Origin: Halarcobacter sp.
GTDB taxonomy: Bacteria; Campylobacterota; Campylobacteria; Campylobacterales; Arcobacteraceae
DNA length: 64,000 bases
Direction of reading: 5' to 3'
Assembly: GCF_963675975.1 (NCBI RefSeq)
Contig: NZ_OY780939.1
Span: forward strand, 2,666,001-2,730,000
The number at the start of each line of letters is the position of its first letter. Positions within the stretch are counted from its first letter, which is position 1. Both the position numbers and the translations under genes were made by a program. Positions 44,254-53,453 of the stretch are shown piece by piece. The notes beneath the pieces are model-generated. The model did no database searches, was not told where the DNA came from, and saw only the letters and a list, made by a program, of their open reading frames with translations.

Positions 44254-46200
44254 ATGGCACTAATAGACTTACAAAACATAAGCAAACAATACGATATAAA
44301 AGTTATTCTAAAAGATGTTAATTTTACTTTAACAGAAGGTCAAAGAATAGCTGTAATTGGTCAAAATGGTCAAGGGAAATCAACTTTATTTAAAATCATT
44401 ATGAATGAAGTTGAGCCTGATTATGGTGAAATTTCTATTGATAAATCTGTAAAAATAGAGATGTTAGACCAACAACCAAAATTTAAATCTGGTATAAATG
44501 TTAGAGAAGCAATAGAAGCCCAACTAACAGAATTAAAATCAGCAAAAACTGAATATGAAAATATTACTAATCAAATCATTACAGATTATGAAAACCAAGA
44601 GCTTTTAAAAAGACAAAGTGAACTTGCAACATATATCGAATTTCATAATGCTTGGGACTTAGATAATATGATTGAAAGGGTTTTAGAAGAGTTTCAACTA
44701 AAACAATATGAACACAAAGATGTAAACCTTTTAAGTGGTGGTGAGCAAAGAAGAGTTAGTCTTGCTGGGTTACTTCTTAAAAAACCTGATATTTTACTTC
44801 TTGATGAGCCTACAAACCATCTTGATGTTTATATGGTTGAGTTTTTAGAATCTCTACTTTTAAAAAACAACTTCACCCTACTTTTTATCTCTCACGATAG
44901 ATATTTTATTGATAATATTGCAACATCAGTTGTAGAGGTTGAAGGTGGTGCCTTAAAAAAATTTAATGGTGGTTATTCTTCGTATTTAGAGCAAAAAGAA
45001 CAAATGCTTGAGAATATGCAAAAAGAGCATGAAAACCTTTTAAGACTTGTTAAAAGAGAAGCTCACTGGATGCAAAGAGGTGTTACAGCTAGAAGAAAAA
45101 GAAATGAAAGAAGAAAAGCTGAATACTTTGATTTAAAAAAGAAAGCAAAATCAAACCCTGCTTTAATCAAAAAAATGTCTGTTGAACTACAAAGAGAACA
45201 AAAATCTTTTAACAGTGAAGAGAAGCAACAAAATAAAAAAAAGATGCTATATGAGTTAGATAAAATCTCTAAAACACTAGGAGATAAACTTCTTATTAAA
45301 GATTTTACTTCAAGAATTTTACAAAAAGATACAATAGCAATTGTTGGACCAAATGGAAGTGGTAAATCTACTCTTCTTAAAATCTTTATGGAAAAAATGA
45401 AAGTTGATAGTGGAGAGTTTAAAAAGGGTGATTTCAATATTGGCTATTTTGACCAGCAAAGAGATATGCTAGATGATAATAAAAACATCATGGAGACATT
45501 CTGTCCAAATGGTGGAGATAGAGTTGTTTTAGATGATGGAAGAAATATGCATGTATTTGGATATCTGAAAAACTTCCTTTTTCCAAGGGAATATTTAGAG
45601 AAAAAAATAGGTGTTTTAAGTGGTGGAGAAAAAAATAGAGTTGCCCTAGCCCTACTTTTTACTAAAAAAGTTGATTGTTTAATACTTGATGAGCCAACAA
45701 ATGACTTAGATATTCCTACAATTAATATTTTAGAAGAGTATTTACAAAACTTTCAAGGGGCATTGATATTTGTATCCCACGATAGATACTTTGTGGATAA
45801 GATTGCTAAAAAACTTTTTGTTTTTAAAGGTGCAGGAATAGTTGAAGAGAGTTTTCAGCCATATACTGAATATTTAGAAATTGAAAAAGAGATAAAAGAG
45901 TTAAGCTCTTTTGAATTAGAGGTTGAAAAAGAAAAAACTCAAACAAAAGAAGATAACAAGCCAAAAAAACAGAATAAACTTTCATACAAAGACCAAAGAG
46001 AATATGATTCTTTACCAAAAGAGATAGAAGAATTAGAAGAAAAGATTGAACAAATAAATGTTTGTTTATCTACACCATCTTGTTATGAAGAAAAAGGGAT
46101 AGTTGCTGTTTCTAAAGAATTAGAGGAAACAGAAAAAATATATGAAGAAAAAGTAGAAAGATTTTTAGAACTAGAAGAGATGGTTGAAAGCTTTAACTAG
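44254..46200 (+). CDS. ABC-F ATPase, Uup-type
   Basis: This 648-residue soluble protein has two ABC domains: Walker A GQNGQGKST and GPNGSGKST, LSGGEQRR and LSGGEKNR signatures, LDEPTNHLD and LDEPTNDLD Walker B motifs. A linker (~220-340) rich in Lys and Glu separates them, and a C-terminal coiled coil (~535-648) fits Uup rather than EttA. Uup-type proteins bind ribosomes or branched DNA; no membrane domain is present. It follows the CDF gene by 60 bases. Confidence 0.93.
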   Translation: MALIDLQNISKQYDIKVILKDVNFTLTEGQRIAVIGQNGQGKSTLFKIIMNEVEPDYGEISIDKSVKIEMLDQQPKFKSGINVREAIEAQLTELKSAKTEYENITNQIITDYENQELLKRQSELATYIEFHNAWDLDNMIERVLEEFQLKQYEHKDVNLLSGGEQRRVSLAGLLLKKPDILLLDEPTNHLDVYMVEFLESLLLKNNFTLLFISHDRYFIDNIATSVVEVEGGALKKFNGGYSSYLEQKEQMLENMQKEHENLLRLVKREAHWMQRGVTARRKRNERRKAEYFDLKKKAKSNPALIKKMSVELQREQKSFNSEEKQQNKKKMLYELDKISKTLGDKLLIKDFTSRILQKDTIAIVGPNGSGKSTLLKIFMEKMKVDSGEFKKGDFNIGYFDQQRDMLDDNKNIMETFCPNGGDRVVLDDGRNMHVFGYLKNFLFPREYLEKKIGVLSGGEKNRVALALLFTKKVDCLILDEPTNDLDIPTINILEEYLQNFQGALIFVSHDRYFVDKIAKKLFVFKGAGIVEESFQPYTEYLEIEKEIKELSSFELEVEKEKTQTKEDNKPKKQNKLSYKDQREYDSLPKEIEELEEKIEQINVCLSTPSCYEEKGIVAVSKELEETEKIYEEKVERFLELEEMVESFN

Positions 46201-46242
46201 TAATAAGATATAATAAAGACAAATTATAAGAAGGACAAAAGA

Positions 46243-46686
46243 ATGAGTTTAAAACAACAACTAAAAGATGATTTAAAACTTGCAATGAGAGAAAAGAATA
46301 TTGTAAAAAGAGATTCAATTAGAGCAATAAATACTATGATTAAACAAATTGAAGTTGATGAAAGAAAAGAATTATCTGATCAAGATGTGATAAAACTTAT
46401 TCAAAAGGGTATAAAACAAAGAGAAGAAGCTGTAATACAATACAAAGAGGCTTCAAGAGATGAATTAGTTCAAAAAGAGCAAGAACAAATTGATGTGTTT
46501 AAAGAATACCTACCAGCTCAAGCTAGTGATGAAGAATTAGAAGCTGGACTAAAAGAGATTATTGCAGCTGTAAATGCCCAAACTATGAAAGATATAGGTA
46601 AAGTTATGGGACAAGCAAGTAAGAAATTTGCTGGTGTTGCTGATGGAAAAAGAATCAATGAAATGACAAAAAAATTATTGGGATAA
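46243..46686 (+). CDS. GatB/YqeY-domain protein
   Basis: This 147-residue YqeY-type protein has the typical helical layout: KLAMREKNIVKRDSIRAINTMIKQIE, seen as short pieces (AMREKN, RAINTMIKQIE), then a KQREEAVIQYKEASRDELVQKEQ-like segment and a C-terminal KVMGQASKKFAGVADGKRINEM region in part. It resembles the tRNA-binding tail of GatB. The function may be linked to amidotransferase or translation. AGAAGG precedes the ATG. Confidence 0.92.
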   Translation: MSLKQQLKDDLKLAMREKNIVKRDSIRAINTMIKQIEVDERKELSDQDVIKLIQKGIKQREEAVIQYKEASRDELVQKEQEQIDVFKEYLPAQASDEELEAGLKEIIAAVNAQTMKDIGKVMGQASKKFAGVADGKRINEMTKKLLG

Positions 46687-46699
46687 ATAGGATTAAAAA

Positions 46700-47959
46700 A
46701 TGGAATCCAAAGTTCAAAAAGTAGTAAAAGATACAATACTAAGCCTTCATGAAAAAGGTATTCCTGCAACTCCAAATGAATACCATAAAGAGTTTTGCAA
46801 ATTTTCAAAAGTTCATAATCTAACAATCCAAGAGTGTGAACTTTTTAAAGAATTAGTAAGTAAACTAAGCAAAAATGAACAAATTGAGATAGAAAAAAAA
46901 GATATAACAACTTTTGAAGACTTGATACCAATCTTATTAAATAGAGTTTCAAAAGATAACTTAAGCTCTTTAGCTAAAATCTTTCAACAATCAATTGTTC
47001 CTTCAATCAGTATAGATATAAATGAAGAGAGAAATAAGTTTTCAATAAAAATTGGTGATTCTCCAGCTTTAATGTTTGAAGAAGATATTCAAAAAGAGAT
47101 GCAAAACTATATAACTAAAAGATTTGAAGCAGATAAAAGAGTTGTAAAACAAAAAACTGCGGAAATAGCTAAAATGTTAACTCTTATGGGACAGTATTTT
47201 AATGATGCAATCCAAAGTAGTGGCAATGGCTCAGAAAATGTATCAAATATCAAATCAGAAATCCAATCAATGGATATGCAAACTCCTGACATAAAAACAT
47301 TAACATCTCTTCAAACAAAACTTATAGATGCAGCAAAATCTATTGAAGATGAGATGAATAATGTAGGTGAAAAATTAACATCAGGGAAATCTGAAGTTGA
47401 AACTTTAGAACAGCAAGTTAAAAGGTTACAAGAAGAATTAGAAAAAACTAGAGAAGAGAGTATAAAAGATCATCTAACAGGACTTCTTACAAGAAGAGCT
47501 TATGATGAAGCAATTAAAAAGATTGAAAATACTTTTATACGCAACAATACTCAATATGCAATTGTATTTTTTGATATTGATCACTTTAAAAAGATAAATG
47601 ATACTTATGGACACGAAGCAGGTGATGTTATTCTTTCTACATTTGCAAAAATTTTAGGGAAAAACACAAGAGATTTAGATGTGGTTTCAAGATATGGTGG
47701 AGAAGAGTTTGTTGCTGTAGTTCATTTTAATCTAAAAAGAGAATTATTAAAATATCTAAAAAGAATAAAATCAATAATACAAGCAAATAGTTTTGTATAT
47801 AAAAATCAAAAAATTCATTTAACATTTTCTGCTGGGGTATCTATTAGAAATAATCACAGCAGCTACGATAGTACTATACAAAAAGCAGATATGTTGTTAT
47901 ATGAGGCAAAAGAAGCTGGAAGAAATAGAATAATCTTAGAAGATGGTACAGTTATTTAA
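46700..47959 (+). CDS. Diguanylate cyclase (GGDEF) with helical N-terminal region
   Basis: This 419-residue cytoplasmic protein ends in an intact GGDEF domain (~residues 255-415). The catalytic loop is RYGGEEF, and an RDLD inhibitory site lies five residues before it, so product inhibition is expected. The first ~250 residues are helical, with a long coiled coil near 200-250, and no membrane segment is seen, so it should be a soluble c-di-GMP producer. It starts 13 bases after the YqeY stop and overlaps the next gene. Confidence 0.93.
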   Translation: MESKVQKVVKDTILSLHEKGIPATPNEYHKEFCKFSKVHNLTIQECELFKELVSKLSKNEQIEIEKKDITTFEDLIPILLNRVSKDNLSSLAKIFQQSIVPSISIDINEERNKFSIKIGDSPALMFEEDIQKEMQNYITKRFEADKRVVKQKTAEIAKMLTLMGQYFNDAIQSSGNGSENVSNIKSEIQSMDMQTPDIKTLTSLQTKLIDAAKSIEDEMNNVGEKLTSGKSEVETLEQQVKRLQEELEKTREESIKDHLTGLLTRRAYDEAIKKIENTFIRNNTQYAIVFFDIDHFKKINDTYGHEAGDVILSTFAKILGKNTRDLDVVSRYGGEEFVAVVHFNLKRELLKYLKRIKSIIQANSFVYKNQKIHLTFSAGVSIRNNHSSYDSTIQKADMLLYEAKEAGRNRIILEDGTVI

Positions 47960-49031
47960 AACCATTGCTCTAATACTACTTTTATTCTCTTGTTTAAATG
48001 CAAATAATTTAAATGAACAAGAGATTAAAAAACTAATTGGAAGAACAATCATAATAGGCTTTGAGGGCCAAACTTTAAATTCAAGCTTAAAAGAAAATAT
48101 AGATAAATATAACTTAGGTGGTGTGATCTTATTTAATAAAGATTATAAAACTAAAAAGAAAAAAAATATACTAAATCCTAATCAATTAAAAAAACTAAAT
48201 TCTAATATACAAAACTATTCAAAATATAAAATGTTTATATCTATTGACCAAGAGGGAGGGAAAGTTAGTAGATTAAATCCTAATAATGGTTTTTTTCTTA
48301 CACCTAGTGCAAAAGATATCTCTTCTAAAGATATAAATCAAGCAAAAAAAGAATATCAAAAATTAGCATACAATTTAAAAAAGATGAAAATAAATCTAAA
48401 TTTTGCTCCTGTTGTAGATTTAAATATAAACCCTAATAATAAAGTTATAGTGCAGTTAGAACGTTCTTATTCTAAAGATCCATCAGAAGTAGTTAAATAT
48501 GCTTCAGTATTTATTGAAGAGCAAAATAGATATGGTATTGGCTCTGTAATCAAACATTTTCCAGGACATGGTTCATCAAATGCTGATTCACATAAAGGTT
48601 TTGTAGATATAACAAATACATGGAAAAAAAAGGAGTTAAACCCTTACAAACAATTGATAAAAGATAATAAGGTTGATTTTATTATGACAGCACATGTATT
48701 TAATAAAAAACTTGATAAAGAATATCCTGCAACACTATCTTATAAAATAAATACAAAAATTTTAAGAGAAAAATTAAAATTTAAAGGTGTAATTATAAGT
48801 GATGACTTGCAAATGAAAGCTATAAGTGAACATTATTCTTTAAGAGAAAGAATAAAATTATCTATAAATGCAGGTGTTAATATATTACTTTTTGGAAATC
48901 AATTAGATAAAAATGATTTAAAAACAATTGTTGATACAATTTATAATCTAATTGAACAAAAAGAGATAAAGTTATCTAAAATCATAGAATCAAATAAACT
49001 AATAAAAAATTTTACTGATAAGATACAATAG
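47943..49031 (+). CDS. Glycoside hydrolase family 3 protein, NagZ-like
   Basis: This 362-residue protein has a signal peptide (~1-20), so it is exported, unlike cytoplasmic NagZ. GH3 motifs are IDQEGGKVSRL (~residue 100), NFAPVVDLN, IKHFPGHGSS (~residue 200, with the KH(F/V)PG core) and SDDLQMKAI (~residue 280, whose Asp is the likely nucleophile). It should cleave N-acetylglucosamine residues from peptidoglycan fragments. Its start lies 17 bases before the end of the cyclase gene. Confidence 0.88.
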   Translation: MVQLFKTIALILLLFSCLNANNLNEQEIKKLIGRTIIIGFEGQTLNSSLKENIDKYNLGGVILFNKDYKTKKKKNILNPNQLKKLNSNIQNYSKYKMFISIDQEGGKVSRLNPNNGFFLTPSAKDISSKDINQAKKEYQKLAYNLKKMKINLNFAPVVDLNINPNNKVIVQLERSYSKDPSEVVKYASVFIEEQNRYGIGSVIKHFPGHGSSNADSHKGFVDITNTWKKKELNPYKQLIKDNKVDFIMTAHVFNKKLDKEYPATLSYKINTKILREKLKFKGVIISDDLQMKAISEHYSLRERIKLSINAGVNILLFGNQLDKNDLKTIVDTIYNLIEQKEIKLSKIIESNKLIKNFTDKIQ

Positions 49032-49122
49032 CTACAATAAGAGTTTGTAAGCCTAAAAGAATCCATATAATTTTACTTGTATTTCCATCAAAATATCTAT
49101 TAAATTTATGCCAGAAATTCAT
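49012..49122 (-). CDS. Small single-pass membrane protein
   Basis: This 36-residue frame starts at ATG 49122, with AGAGGT seven bases upstream. It has a basic N-terminus (MNFWHKFNRYFDGNTSK) and one transmembrane helix (IIWILLGLQTLIVAIVS). Its last bases overlap the 3' end of the NagZ-like gene on the other strand. Small proteins of this type can modulate a membrane partner; none is known here. The good RBS and the helix support it. Confidence 0.55.
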   Translation of the reverse strand: MNFWHKFNRYFDGNTSKIIWILLGLQTLIVAIVSYQ

Positions 49123-49179
49123 AATAATACCTCTGAGAATAATTTTACAATCTTTTTTCGATAAAATCAAATAAATACA

Positions 49180-50673
49180 TTATGTGGGTAAAACAATAAA
49201 AAACTTAGCTCCTTTATAGCTATTATTCTCAAACACAATATCATCATTTTTGACAATAATCTCACCATTGAAATGTTCATTTATAATTTTTGTACTCATA
49301 TACAATCCTATTCCTGTACCTTGGCTTTTGTGTTTTGTTGTAAAATATGGATCAAAAATTTTATCTATAATTGACTCATTTATCCCACCAGCATTATCTT
49401 GAATAGTAATTATAATATCTTCATTGTCTTTATAAAATTTAACTTCAATAACTTTTTGTTTAATATTATTCTCCGACAAAATATCTTTTGAGTTGTTAAG
49501 TAGATTAATAAAAACCTGTGTTAATTCATTTTTAATTCCATCTATAAAAAAATCATCCTCAGTATCTTCAAGCTTCAAATTTATATAATTGTTCTTTAAA
49601 GAAGCACTTACAATATCAACAGCTTTTTGAAAACTCTCTTTAATACTAAAATTCTCTTTTCTTGGATTACTTTTCATAAAATTTCTAAAATCATCAATAG
49701 TATTACTTAAATATTTTGCATATTTAATAACACTATCAGCAGTATCACTTATATCATTTTCTTCAACAATATTTAATTCATTTTTTAGTTTTAAACTACT
49801 TAATTGAACTGTAATAGCATTTAGAGGCTGTCTCCATTGATGTGCAATATTATTAAGCATCTCTCCAATTACAGCCATTCTTGTTTGCTGTTTTATCAAT
49901 TGGGCTTGTTCATTATTTTTTTCAAGTTGAGATTTTAATTTCTCAAAAAGTTTCTTTTCTTTTTTATTTGAAAGCTTTAAACTATCAATATTTTTTTCAA
50001 TATTCTCAGCCATAAGATTAAATGAATTTTGTAATTCAAAAGTCTCTTTACTATCTCCCAAATCTATTCTTTGAGAGTAATCACCATGGGCTATAGCATC
50101 TGCTGTATGAGTTAATTTAACTAAGTTTTTAATTATCCATTTACTTACAGTTATAAGAAGAAAAGCTGAAAGTATTAATTCAACCATTGCTATTATTATA
50201 CTTCTTATAATCATCTCTTCTTTTGCTTGTACATAAAACCTTGTGGATAATCCTAAATATGCCTTTCCAAGATTTTGAGATGATAAAGCAATAGGTATAC
50301 TAGTATCAAACCTTTCATCTTCTAAAGATTCACTACTAAAAGGATTTTTTTCTGGACTGGGTAAATTTTTACAATCTTCCCATCCTACAGATGATATACA
50401 ATTATTTCTACTATCTACAACTGCAAGATATTCAATAGTAGATATTTTTTTTGTTTCTTTAAGTATGGCATCAATTGTTGCATAATCCATTTGAACAATA
50501 GGTGCAACAAGGGCACTTTGTAAGAGAATTTTTTGTTCATCAAGTCTAATATGAGTCTGTACGGATAGATTATCTTCAAGTTGATCAACATTTTTAATCA
50601 CCATTAAGGTAAGCATTAAACTTTCTATTAATAAACTTGCGATTACCCATTTATAGGATAAAGATATTCTCAT
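49180..50673 (-). CDS. Membrane sensor histidine kinase
   Basis: This 497-residue kinase has one TM helix near the N-terminus (~10-28), a periplasmic sensor (~30-155), a second TM (~155-180) and a HAMP region. A coiled coil follows, then the phosphoacceptor in AHQWRQPLNAIT (~residue 285), and an HATPase domain with the N-box NLLNNSKD, DNAGGI and GTGIGLYMS. Such HQWRQPLNAI kinases are common in Campylobacterota. It starts one base after the PhnD-like gene stop. No response regulator gene lies nearby, so it may pair with a distant one. Confidence 0.93.
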   Translation of the reverse strand: MRISLSYKWVIASLLIESLMLTLMVIKNVDQLEDNLSVQTHIRLDEQKILLQSALVAPIVQMDYATIDAILKETKKISTIEYLAVVDSRNNCISSVGWEDCKNLPSPEKNPFSSESLEDERFDTSIPIALSSQNLGKAYLGLSTRFYVQAKEEMIIRSIIIAMVELILSAFLLITVSKWIIKNLVKLTHTADAIAHGDYSQRIDLGDSKETFELQNSFNLMAENIEKNIDSLKLSNKKEKKLFEKLKSQLEKNNEQAQLIKQQTRMAVIGEMLNNIAHQWRQPLNAITVQLSSLKLKNELNIVEENDISDTADSVIKYAKYLSNTIDDFRNFMKSNPRKENFSIKESFQKAVDIVSASLKNNYINLKLEDTEDDFFIDGIKNELTQVFINLLNNSKDILSENNIKQKVIEVKFYKDNEDIIITIQDNAGGINESIIDKIFDPYFTTKHKSQGTGIGLYMSTKIINEHFNGEIIVKNDDIVFENNSYKGAKFFIVLPT

Positions 50674-50674
50674 C

Positions 50675-51496
50675 TTACTTGTATAACCTTTTCATAGTTT
50701 TTTCAACAATAGGTTTAAGAACATCTAGATCTTTCGACTCTATTTTTTTAAAACCTTCTAGCCTAGTCTTTTTTAAATGGTTTTGCCCTTCTTTTGATTT
50801 TGTAAATATATCTAGTGCCTTTTTCCATTCATTAAGAGTTATTCCATTTCTATCTTTTGCTAAATAAACTCTACTTGGTTTAGGTTCACTTTGATAAATT
50901 ACATGAACTTTATCTTTCATCTTATTATCTAAAAGTTTTAGATAATTTGGTAAAGACATGATAATCATATCTGCATGATTATTTAGAAGAATGGCTATTG
51001 AACTATCAGTAGCACTGGTATAGGTATATTTTATTTTTTCATCCTCATTAAACCCTTGTTCATCTAACCATTTTTGCGCATCAAGTGTAGGGAAAGATAC
51101 AGGATCTAAACCAATTACATGTAAAGGATATTTTTCTTTTTTTAATATATTTTTATCTTTTGACAATATTATTGTTGACAAGCCTTTTTTGTATGTCATT
51201 ATTGGTTCGTAATCTCCCATTTTTTGAGCAAGTACTGCAAGATTTGGAGAAGTTAAAACTAAATCATAAAAAGTACCCGTATTTGAACGTTTTGAAAACT
51301 CGCTAAAATTTTTTGCAGTTACAATTCTAACTGGCCTATCAAAATGTTTTTCAAGAAACAATCTTAAGTCTTGATGCGATTCAAGAATAACTCTTGTAGA
51401 AGAATGGGGAGCGATTCCTATAGTTATATCATTTTCTTGAGCATTTATAAATGTATATAAAGTAAAAAATACTAATAATATTGTTTTCAAATTCAT
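50675..51496 (-). CDS. PhnD-type periplasmic substrate-binding protein
   Basis: This 273-residue exported protein has a signal peptide (~1-19) and then the PhnD/phosphonate-binding fold: DITIGIAPHSSTRVILESHQDL in part, YDLVLTSPNLAVLAQKMG, and SATDSSIAILLNNHADMIIM segments. No transporter permease or ATPase gene is nearby. Instead the sensor kinase follows by one base, so this protein probably delivers a ligand signal to it. The ligand is unknown. The ~195-base divergent region upstream holds its promoter. Confidence 0.85.
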   Translation of the reverse strand: MNLKTILLVFFTLYTFINAQENDITIGIAPHSSTRVILESHQDLRLFLEKHFDRPVRIVTAKNFSEFSKRSNTGTFYDLVLTSPNLAVLAQKMGDYEPIMTYKKGLSTIILSKDKNILKKEKYPLHVIGLDPVSFPTLDAQKWLDEQGFNEDEKIKYTYTSATDSSIAILLNNHADMIIMSLPNYLKLLDNKMKDKVHVIYQSEPKPSRVYLAKDRNGITLNEWKKALDIFTKSKEGQNHLKKTRLEGFKKIESKDLDVLKPIVEKTMKRLYK

Positions 51497-51691
51497 AATA
51501 TTAAACCCTTCTTATAAATTTTAATTAATTATATCTATAATAAGGTTATTTTTAATTAAAATAATATAAGATATATTTTATTTTCTTACTATAAAATTTA
51601 TTAGTTAAATAAATAATTTTTTATTAATAAGTAAATGCTATAATATAATTATAATTCTATATAATCTTCTTATCAATATCCAAGGATTCAA

Positions 51692-53431
51692 ATGTTTAAA
51701 AATATCCCTTTTAGGTTTACTGTACTATCTCTATTTATATTTCTTTCTATAATAATTATTATATTTATGATTTATATTCAAACAGTTTTCATAAAAGATT
51801 TTTCTTTAGATATTACAAAAGACAATTTTGTTCTTTCTTCTTCTGAAGTAAAAAATAATTTAAAAGTCTTAAACAAAAAAAATGATTTTTTTATAGATGC
51901 AATTAGCATCTCTTTTGAGGATTTAAACTCTTTTGAGCAAATTATTGAAAATAAAAAACAATATCTCGATGTTTTAACAAAAATTTTAGAAAAAAATAAA
52001 AATTTATATTCAACCTACTTTGCTTTTAATGATAATAGTTTTTTTGAAATAATAAATCTAGATATTGACAAATCACTTAGAAAAAAATATTCCTTATCTC
52101 TAAAATCACGTTGGTTACTAATCTATATAGATGGAAAAGAAAAAGAGATTAGAAAAATACTTAGTTATGATGAAAATTTAGTAAAAATCGATGAATCAGA
52201 GAGTGAAAATACATATTTAGCTACAAGTAGACCTTGGTTTAAAAAAGCTTCTAATAAAGAAGGTCAACTAATAAAAAGTCTTCCTTATTCTTTTAAAAAT
52301 ATTAATTCTATAGGAATGACTTATGCAAAGAAATATAACGATGATGTAATCTTTGCACTTGATGTGTTATTAAAAGATTTAAACCAATCTATTGATAAAT
52401 TGAACTCTTTAAATACTATGGATAGTTTTATTTTTTCTAAAACAAATGAATTGATTACAACAACTACAACAAATAAAGAATTGATATCTAAAATAACTAA
52501 ACTTATAAAAGAAAACTCTATAAACACTAAATCTATTTATACAATAAATTCAAAAGATTATATTATAAACTACTCAAAACTAGATGATGATATATATAAC
52601 CATTTAGTTTCGATTGTTTCTTTAGATGAAGTTATGAAAGAGTATTCTAAATATTTTGATTTAATGATTATTTTTACAGTTATACTATTTTTAGTTTTAC
52701 TTCCAATCATTTGGTATTTTGCATCAATAATTGTTGAGCCAGTTTTAAAATTAATTGAAGAGAGTAAAAAGGTAAAAAATAGAAAATATTCAGATTTGAA
52801 AAAAGTAAATAGTAGAGTATTTGAAATCCAAGAATTATCTAACTCTTTGTTAAATATGAGTGAATCAATCTATGAATACCAACATAAACTAGAATTAAAA
52901 GTAAAAGAAAGAACAAAAGAATTAAAAGAAAAAAATAAAGAATTACGAAAACTTTCAGTTACTGATAAATTAACTAATATATACAATAGAATAAAACTTG
53001 ATGAAGAGATAGAGATTCAAATAGATAGAGCCAAAAGATATGATGAAAACTTTGGGGTAATAATGATTGATGTGGATTATTTTAAACAAGTTAATGATAC
53101 ATATGGACATCAAGTAGGAGATACAACACTAATTGAAATTGCAAAGATTTTAAAAAACAATATAAGAAAAAGTGACATTGTTGGAAGATGGGGAGGAGAA
53201 GAGTTTTTAATTATTATAAATTATATAAATATTGATGATATTAAAGCTTTAGCAAATAGTATTAGAATAAAAATAGAAGAACACACTTTTCCAGTAATTG
53301 ATAAGAAAACAGCAAGCTTTGGAGTTTCAACATATCAAAAAGATGATAGTATAAAAACATTACTTCATAGAGCAGATGAAGCTTTATATGAAGCAAAAGA
53401 AAAAGGTAGAAACTGTGTAGTTATAAATTAG
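51692..53431 (+). CDS. Membrane diguanylate cyclase with Cache-like sensor
   Basis: This 579-residue protein has an N-terminal TM helix (~10-30), a large periplasmic domain of the double-Cache type (~35-320), a second TM (~325-348), a HAMP-like and coiled-coil linker (~350-425), and an active GGDEF domain (~430-575). The catalytic loop is RWGGEEF, with an RKSD inhibitory site upstream. It should make c-di-GMP in response to an unknown periplasmic ligand. It lies opposite the LapD-like gene across a shared terminator. Confidence 0.93.
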   Translation: MFKNIPFRFTVLSLFIFLSIIIIIFMIYIQTVFIKDFSLDITKDNFVLSSSEVKNNLKVLNKKNDFFIDAISISFEDLNSFEQIIENKKQYLDVLTKILEKNKNLYSTYFAFNDNSFFEIINLDIDKSLRKKYSLSLKSRWLLIYIDGKEKEIRKILSYDENLVKIDESESENTYLATSRPWFKKASNKEGQLIKSLPYSFKNINSIGMTYAKKYNDDVIFALDVLLKDLNQSIDKLNSLNTMDSFIFSKTNELITTTTTNKELISKITKLIKENSINTKSIYTINSKDYIINYSKLDDDIYNHLVSIVSLDEVMKEYSKYFDLMIIFTVILFLVLLPIIWYFASIIVEPVLKLIEESKKVKNRKYSDLKKVNSRVFEIQELSNSLLNMSESIYEYQHKLELKVKERTKELKEKNKELRKLSVTDKLTNIYNRIKLDEEIEIQIDRAKRYDENFGVIMIDVDYFKQVNDTYGHQVGDTTLIEIAKILKNNIRKSDIVGRWGGEEFLIIINYINIDDIKALANSIRIKIEEHTFPVIDKKTASFGVSTYQKDDSIKTLLHRADEALYEAKEKGRNCVVIN

Positions 53432-53453
53432 AATAAATTTTACTTTATTCTAA
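53428..53453. terminator. Bidirectional terminator between cyclase and lapD-type genes
   Basis: TTAGAATAAA and TTTATTCTAA form a perfect ten-base stem around TTTTAC. The stops of both convergent genes lie inside the stem arms. Confidence 0.75.
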
